A stretch of 9,815 nt of DNA from Clostridiales bacterium (GTDB lineage Bacteria; Bacillota; Clostridia; Lachnospirales; Lachnospiraceae), in the NCBI GenBank assembly GCA_019420425.1, contig JAHZHG010000076.1:1-9815 (forward strand), read 5' to 3'. Below are positions 5,532-9,815 of the stretch, in pieces (within the stretch, counting starts at the first letter, position 1; every line of letters starts with the position of its first letter). The notes beneath the pieces are model-generated. The model saw nothing but the letters and a program-made list of their open reading frames with translations. It searched no databases and was not told where the DNA came from. The position numbers were made by a program, and so were the translations under genes.

Positions 5532-6340
5532 TATCCTTCTTTTATCCAGCGTATTGCCATATCGATCCAGTTTTGGCAGGATGGCCATATTCCGTATTGA
5601 TTGGGCACGCTGGCTGTCTCCTCATTGGCAAGGCTCAGGCCATGGCCGCCGGTGGGATAAATATGTAGTTCCAGCGGAATCTGCTTTTCCCGAAGCGCTG
5701 CTGCCAGCAAAAGGGAATTCTCTACGGGGACTGTATCGTCCGTATAGGTGTGCCAGATAAATGCAGGCGGCGTGTCCGCGGTGACCTGCTTTTCCAGGGA
5801 AAGCAGCTCCAGCAGGCTGTCATCCCGGCCGCCCAGCAACTGTTCAAAGGAGCCTTTGTGGGCATGGATTCCCGAGGTAATCACCGGATAGGCCAAAAGC
5901 ATGGCATTCGGCCTGTACGCCCCGGCTTCCCGGTCCATCCGTTCTGCCAAGAAGCGCTGATTCCAGAACATCCCCAGGCTGCATGCCAGGTGACCGCCTG
6001 CGGAAAAGCCCGCAACAACAATCCTGTCCGGATCCACGTGCCAGCTTGCGGCATTCCCCCGTACCAGAGCCACTGCCTCTGCCAGCTGCATCAGCGCAGT
6101 GGGGAATCTTGCCGGCGCTACGGTATACCGCAGGACACAGGCCGCAACTCCCTTTGCCAGGAACTGATAGGCCACCGGATCGGCCTCCCGCTCGGAAACC
6201 ATATGGTAGCCTCCGCCGGGACAGATAATCACCAGGGGACGTACCCGGTTTTCTTCAATTTCCGGATAGTTTTCCGGTATAAATGTAGTCAGCGTTCCGG
6301 TCTGGCCGTTTGCTTCTATACTAAACTCTCTGTGAATCAT
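5531..6340 (-). CDS. Alpha/beta hydrolase, HSL/acetyl-xylan-esterase-like carboxylesterase
   Basis: The 269-residue cytoplasmic protein (no signal peptide) has the layout of the hormone-sensitive-lipase/BD-FAE-like esterase group. The oxyanion-hole segment CPGGGYHMVSEREAD is at residues 40-54, the nucleophile elbow GFSAGG at 111-116 contains Ser113, the likely acidic residue is Asp201 in TDDTVPV, and His233 lies in GGHGLS. All three triad residues are present, so the enzyme should be active. Family members de-acetylate sugars or hydrolyse small esters; the substrate here cannot be read from sequence. Its ATG overlaps the last 20 nt of the glycosyltransferase gene, with GGAGG six bases upstream inside that gene, so translation is coupled. 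This suggests, without proof, that it acts on an acylated glycan or polyprenyl-linked product of the same operon. Confidence 0.85.
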   Translation of the reverse strand: MIHREFSIEANGQTGTLTTFIPENYPEIEENRVRPLVIICPGGGYHMVSEREADPVAYQFLAKGVAACVLRYTVAPARFPTALMQLAEAVALVRGNAASWHVDPDRIVVAGFSAGGHLACSLGMFWNQRFLAERMDREAGAYRPNAMLLAYPVITSGIHAHKGSFEQLLGGRDDSLLELLSLEKQVTADTPPAFIWHTYTDDTVPVENSLLLAAALREKQIPLELHIYPTGGHGLSLANEETASVPNQYGIWPSCQNWIDMAIRWIKEG

Positions 6341-7283
6341 TGGACTCCTCCGTAGCTTTTTCCATATTCAGTGTCTCACGTACAATATACTGCGGCGTAT
6401 TGTTCAGTGTCAGAATAATTTTCCCCAAATATTCTCCAATGATGCCAAGTACCAGCAGCACCATGCCGAAAAAGATTGCCATAAAGCATATGGTGGATGC
6501 CCACCCCACCGTCATATCCGGCGTGATAAACAGCTTGCGGATAATGACGATAATTGCCGCAATAAAACCGCCCGCCGCAGAAATCACGCCCAGGAGTGCG
6601 GAAATCCGCAGAGGAATCACCGAAAAATTCCAATAAGCCAGCCATAGCTTCACCAGCTTGGCGAAGGTATAATTGGAGGTGCCGGACGCCCTCCGGAAAT
6701 GCTCGATCTCCACATTCCCGATGTTATGGGTTACCCGGTAAAAAATGCCGTCAATGTACGGATTGTAGCTGGTATATTTGATTACCTCGTTTCTCACCGC
6801 ACGGGTAATGATCCAGAAGTTACTGGATACAATTTCCTTCGGACGGCCCAGAAGTATCCGGGAGGTCACTTTATTCAGCCAGCTGGTCAGGTTTTTGGCC
6901 GCTGAATTTTTGCGCTTACGGTATACGCCGTAGACCAGGTCATAGCCTTCGTTCATCTTGTCCACCAGGCGGAACAGCTGGGACGGGTGGGTCTGCATAT
7001 CATCATCCATCCCCAGCACCAGCTCGCCGGACGTATAGGCCAAAGCGGCCATCAGCGCATTGTGCTGGCCAAAATTACGGAACAGATCCACCCCTTTTAC
7101 GTTCGGATACTTTTCCGCCAGCCGCCGGATGGAGCCAAAGGTATCATCCTTTGAGTGATCATTCACCAGGACAAACTCACAGGTATAATCTGGCCGTTTA
7201 TCAAATTCTTCCATAACCAGCTCGACTACCTTGCCAATCATATCCTGGGAATTGTAGCAGGGTATTACTACTGAAACTAACAT
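6321..7283 (-). CDS. GT2 family glycosyltransferase, polyprenyl-phosphate sugar transferase type (GtrB/ArnC/DPM1-like)
   Basis: The 320-residue protein starts directly with the GT-A fold (MLVSVVIPCYNSQDMIGKVV) and has VLVNDHSKDDT at 38-48, FRNFGQHNALMAAL at 68-81, and the metal-binding GMDDDMQTHP at 91-100 (DDD at 93-95). Two C-terminal transmembrane helices lie near 226-248 and 260-284, followed by GEYLGKI. This arrangement is typical of enzymes that move a sugar from a nucleotide donor to undecaprenyl/dolichyl phosphate at the cytoplasmic face; the lipid-linked sugar is later used to modify cell-surface glycans. No GtrA-type flippase or GT-C transferase partner lies in the window. The ATG has AAGGAG eight bases upstream, next to the stop of the methyltransferase gene, so it is part of the same operon. 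The donor sugar is unknown. Confidence 0.9.
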   Translation of the reverse strand: MLVSVVIPCYNSQDMIGKVVELVMEEFDKRPDYTCEFVLVNDHSKDDTFGSIRRLAEKYPNVKGVDLFRNFGQHNALMAALAYTSGELVLGMDDDMQTHPSQLFRLVDKMNEGYDLVYGVYRKRKNSAAKNLTSWLNKVTSRILLGRPKEIVSSNFWIITRAVRNEVIKYTSYNPYIDGIFYRVTHNIGNVEIEHFRRASGTSNYTFAKLVKLWLAYWNFSVIPLRISALLGVISAAGGFIAAIIVIIRKLFITPDMTVGWASTICFMAIFFGMVLLVLGIIGEYLGKIILTLNNTPQYIVRETLNMEKATEESNDSQRV

Positions 7284-7299
7284 GACTGCTTTTCTCCTT

Positions 7300-8196
7300 T
7301 TAGCCTAACATTCCCCTGCGGTCCAGGAGCTCTCTGACTGCCCGGATATATTCCGGAGTAGTGCCGCAGCAGCCGCCCAATACCCTGGCTCCGGCATCCG
7401 CCAGCGCTACTGTATGTCTGGCGAAGCTCCGGGCATCCATGGAATACTCTGCTTCCCCCTTCTCATTAATCACCGGCATACCGGCGTTGGGTTTTGCCAG
7501 AACAGGTACCTTAGCCACAGCCGCCATATTGCGGATCACGTTTTCCAGCTGGTCCGGCCCTACGGAGCAGTTCAGGCCTACAGCTGACGCCCCCATTTCC
7601 TGGAGGGTTTCCACCGCCTCCACTCCACTGCCTCCGTAAATGGCCGAGCCGTCTGCCGCCAGGGTCAGGCTGCACATTACCGGCAGTTCCGGGCAGACCG
7701 AATTTGCCGCATCCAGTGCGACCATGGTCTCCTCCACGCTCAGCATGGTTTCCGCAATCAGCAGATCCACTCCTGCCTCTTTCTGCGCCTGGATCTGCTC
7801 GCCATAGATATCAAACAGCTCGTCCACAGACATATCGCCGCCTCCGGATTCCAGCGCCCTTCCGGTGGTGGAAAGATCTCCGGCGATCGCCGCCCTCCCC
7901 TTTACCGCCCGCTGGGACAGCTCCACCAGGCGCAGATTCATCTCCCGTACTTCTTTTTCCAGGCCATAGTTTTTCAGGCTTTGACGGTTGGCGCCAAAGG
8001 TTGGAGCATAAACCACTTCCGACCCGCTCTCTACATACGCTTCCTGCAGATGGATCAGAACTGATTCATGTTCCAATACCCACTGCTCGCTGCACACTCC
8101 CCTGGGCATTCCCGCTTTGATCAGGTTGGAACCGGTGGCCCCGTCTAATAGAAGAATCCCCTTTTCTGTCTTTTGGATAAATGTCTTTCTGTCCAT
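7300..8196 (-). CDS. Stand-alone homocysteine S-methyltransferase domain protein (MetH N-terminal module-like)
   Basis: The 298-residue product is a complete homocysteine-binding TIM-barrel domain. It has the N-terminal LLLDGATGSNLIKAGMPRG (residues 15-33), VVYAPTFGANRQSL (61-74), and the three zinc Cys ligands that activate homocysteine: Cys210 in GLNCSVGP and Cys276-Cys277 in GGCCGTTPEYI. The family transfers a methyl group to homocysteine to give methionine. The protein resembles the first module of cobalamin-dependent MetH, but the pterin-binding and B12-binding modules are absent, so it may work with a separate corrinoid protein, or use another donor such as S-methylmethionine. It follows fchA-folD, which fits a one-carbon/methionine role. 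AAAGGAG lies four bases before the ATG. Its TAA is shared with the ribosome binding region of the next gene. Confidence 0.88.
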   Translation of the reverse strand: MDRKTFIQKTEKGILLLDGATGSNLIKAGMPRGVCSEQWVLEHESVLIHLQEAYVESGSEVVYAPTFGANRQSLKNYGLEKEVREMNLRLVELSQRAVKGRAAIAGDLSTTGRALESGGGDMSVDELFDIYGEQIQAQKEAGVDLLIAETMLSVEETMVALDAANSVCPELPVMCSLTLAADGSAIYGGSGVEAVETLQEMGASAVGLNCSVGPDQLENVIRNMAAVAKVPVLAKPNAGMPVINEKGEAEYSMDARSFARHTVALADAGARVLGGCCGTTPEYIRAVRELLDRRGMLG

Positions 8197-8227
8197 GTTT
8201 CTCCTTTCCCTGTTCTCTTTTCTGCAT

Positions 8228-8260
8228 AAAGGGGAACTGCCGCTTACGCAGCAATTCCCC
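8228..8260 (-). terminator. Long hairpin between folD and the homocysteine methyltransferase, weak terminator or attenuator
   Basis: A 13-bp stem (8248-8260 with 8231-8243) with two G-U wobbles and a GUAA tetraloop follows folD by 27 nt. Only UUUAU follows the stem, so termination is probably partial. The next gene begins about 30 nt later with no recognisable promoter, so its expression likely depends on read-through. Confidence 0.6.
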
Positions 8261-8287
8261 CGCTCTGCTTCACGTTTGTTCTGTGCT

Positions 8288-9139
8288 TTATTCCAGCGTT
8301 CTGGCAGCAGCCTCTACCACATGTCCGACCAGTACGGAGGTGGTAACGCTTCCCACACCGCCGGGAACCGGGGTGATGGCATCTACGATCGGCTCTACAT
8401 CTGCGTAAAGTACGTCTCCGCAGAGCTTGCCCTCTGCATTCACATTGATTCCTACATCAATAATGGTCTGTCCCGGGGATACATAGGAGGCGTCTACTAC
8501 GCCTGCGCGGCCGGCGGCTACGATTACGATATCCGCTTCTTTTACTACGGAGGGCATGTCCACAGTTCTGGTGTGGCATACGGTTACGGTAGCGTTTTTC
8601 TTGATCAGCATCATGGCAGCCGGCTTTCCTACAACCAGGCTTCTGCCGACAACAACGGCCTTCTTACCGGTGCAGTCGATTCCGTAGTAGTCCAGAATCT
8701 CCATACAAGCCTGCGGGGTGCAGGGCGGGAAGCCGATCTTCTTGCCGGTGAATACGCCGGACATGGAGCCGTCGGTCATACAGTCTACGTCCTTCTTCGG
8801 ATCCAATGCGTTTTCGATGACGGACTGGTTCAGATGCTTCGGCAGCGGACGGAACAGCAGAACGCCGTGGATGCTGTCGTCTTTGTTTACCTTATCGATG
8901 GTGGCCAGCAGCTCTTCCTGGCTGACATCCTCCGGAAGCAGGAATTTTACACAATTTACACCCAGAGTTTCGCATCTCTTGGTTGCGCCTTTTTCGTAGG
9001 AAATATCGCTTCCGTTCTCACCTACACGGATAATTCCCAGCGTCGGCTTTACTCCCTTGCCTTCCAGCTCGGCAACCTGTGCTTTAATCCGCTCGTTTAA
9101 TGCAGCGGTTACTTCTTTACCAAGTAATTGTTTTGCCAT
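8288..9139 (-). CDS. folD: Methylenetetrahydrofolate dehydrogenase of the FolD family, probably lacking cyclohydrolase activity
   Basis: FolD enzymes oxidise 5,10-methylene-THF to methenyl-THF and usually also hydrolyse it to 10-formyl-THF. The 283-residue length and global motifs fit: PCTPQACMEIL near 139, the Rossmann segment VVVGRSLVVGKPAAMML near 162-178, and the C-terminal TPVPGGVGSVTT. The cyclohydrolase site is altered. The conserved Y-x-x-x-K reads YEKGA here, with Tyr48 kept but the catalytic Lys (Lys54 in E. coli, Lys56 in human) replaced by Ala52. The VQLPLP motif reads LFRPLP, replacing the conserved Gln by Phe. The Asp of KDVD (Asp119) is kept. A dedicated cyclohydrolase gene lies 12 nt upstream, so a dehydrogenase-only role fits. 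The start has AAGGAGAG overlapping the fchA stop, which suggests coupling. Confidence 0.93.
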   Translation of the reverse strand: MAKQLLGKEVTAALNERIKAQVAELEGKGVKPTLGIIRVGENGSDISYEKGATKRCETLGVNCVKFLLPEDVSQEELLATIDKVNKDDSIHGVLLFRPLPKHLNQSVIENALDPKKDVDCMTDGSMSGVFTGKKIGFPPCTPQACMEILDYYGIDCTGKKAVVVGRSLVVGKPAAMMLIKKNATVTVCHTRTVDMPSVVKEADIVIVAAGRAGVVDASYVSPGQTIIDVGINVNAEGKLCGDVLYADVEPIVDAITPVPGGVGSVTTSVLVGHVVEAAARTLE

Positions 9140-9151
9140 TGTTCTCTCTCC

Positions 9152-9781
9152 TTATTTCAGTCTTCCCAGTACGCTCGCGAAAATTTCGTCTGCCATTGCC
9201 GGATATTTGGCCAGCATTGCGTCAGCCTTTGCGTTCAGCTCAGCCGCATATTCTTTATTTGCCATGGATTTGGTATTGATGTATACGTTCAGACTGGCTC
9301 CCTCTAATGCAGCCTTGCAGAATGCAGCGCCTACGCCTGCATCGCTGATGGCCAGTGCGGAACCCTTTGCTGCAAATTCCTTAATCAGCTCAATTGCCTC
9401 ACAGCATTTCTCCATGATTTCCATGGGCACTGCGCAGGCATCCTTCAGTACGATCTCCATCACACGCGCCTTCTCTGCCTTTTCCTCTTCGGTGGCTCTC
9501 GGCATTCCATATGCCTTGGACAGAGGCTCAAATACCTCTGCGTCCCGCTCCACCAGGGTAAGCAGCTCCTGCTGAAGCTTGTCGCATTTTGCTTTCAGCT
9601 CGTACATCTCGTCTTCTACATCCGCATATTTTTTCTTGCCTACGGTGAGGCTGCCTACCATATTGCCCAGCGCAGTGCCGATCGCGCCAACTAAAGCAGA
9701 AGCGCCGCCGCCGCCGGGAACCGGAGCCTTTGAAGCCAGAACCTCAACAAACTCATTACAAGGTACGGTTGAAAATCCCAT
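9152..9781 (-). CDS. fchA: Methenyltetrahydrofolate cyclohydrolase (formiminotransferase-cyclodeaminase family)
   Basis: The 209-residue all-helical protein belongs to the FTCD-C/FchA family. These enzymes convert 5,10-methenyl-THF to 10-formyl-THF (FchA) or act as formimino-THF cyclodeaminases. The diagnostic N-terminal APVPGGGGASALVGAIGTALGNMV lies near residues 19-42, and the family helices follow to the end. I chose the ATG at 9779-9781, eight bases after AAGGAGG; the in-frame ATG six bases further up (9787) lies only two bases from the same site. The TAA stop lies within the folD ribosome binding region. Pairing with a FolD that has lost its cyclohydrolase residues supports the cyclohydrolase assignment over the histidine-degradation cyclodeaminase. 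Its promoter lies outside the window. Confidence 0.92.
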   Translation of the reverse strand: MGFSTVPCNEFVEVLASKAPVPGGGGASALVGAIGTALGNMVGSLTVGKKKYADVEDEMYELKAKCDKLQQELLTLVERDAEVFEPLSKAYGMPRATEEEKAEKARVMEIVLKDACAVPMEIMEKCCEAIELIKEFAAKGSALAISDAGVGAAFCKAALEGASLNVYINTKSMANKEYAAELNAKADAMLAKYPAMADEIFASVLGRLK

Positions 9782-9815
9782 TGTCATTTCCTCCTTAAAA
9801 CGATAACAGTAAATG

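Noticed and set aside
8117..9100. 327-codon plus-strand open frame opposite folD
   Set aside because: It is antisense to a clearly recognised FolD, and the long open stretch follows from the codon use of folD.

Overview
The window looks like chromosome from a spore-forming, anaerobic Clostridia species, most likely Lachnospiraceae. The evidence is a full-length spoIVA, Gram-positive-type Shine-Dalgarno sites, a choline-binding-repeat cell-wall hydrolase, and a separate fchA next to a FolD whose active site has changed. Every supported gene lies on the minus strand, so transcription runs from high to low coordinates. I see no mobile element, tRNA, rRNA or CRISPR array.

Layout in the direction of transcription. 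(1) 9781-8288: fchA and folD, two one-carbon folate enzymes, tightly coupled and closed by a hairpin at 8228-8260. (2) 8196-5531: a stand-alone homocysteine S-methyltransferase, a polyprenyl-phosphate-type GT2 glycosyltransferase with two C-terminal membrane helices, and an HSL-type alpha/beta hydrolase whose start overlaps the glycosyltransferase end. (3) 5515-5005: an intergenic region with its own promoter, a well-formed cobalamin riboswitch (5296-5463), a terminator-like hairpin (5204-5240), about 150 nt of hairpin-rich sequence and a strong intrinsic terminator (5005-5048). No credible ORF lies between riboswitch and terminator. (4) 4885-1865: spoIVA (spore coat basement-layer ATPase), then a secreted choline-binding SleB-type hydrolase. 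The hydrolase has a perfect-consensus sigma-A promoter overlapping the spoIVA stop codon and ends at a strong terminator. (5) 1808-1: a second perfect-consensus promoter followed by cobU, cobS, a small CobU-like gene broken by an in-frame amber codon, and the first codons of a cobC-like phosphatase. This is the nucleotide-loop assembly part of cobalamin synthesis.

How the genes fit together: fchA and folD interconvert methenyl-, methylene- and formyl-THF. The homocysteine methyltransferase would spend methyl groups on methionine, probably with a cobalamin protein encoded elsewhere. cobU/cobS/cobC complete cobalamin. The B12 riboswitch is not in front of the cob genes, which have only about a 20-nt leader. 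It heads an apparently non-coding transcript instead.

The most interesting item is that transcript: a candidate B12-riboswitch-controlled small RNA of about 475 nt, with three hairpins that share the hexamer CCGCAA in or beside their loops. Next are the replacement of the cyclohydrolase Lys and Gln in FolD beside a dedicated cyclohydrolase, and the amber-interrupted CobU-like gene that keeps a strong ribosome binding site.
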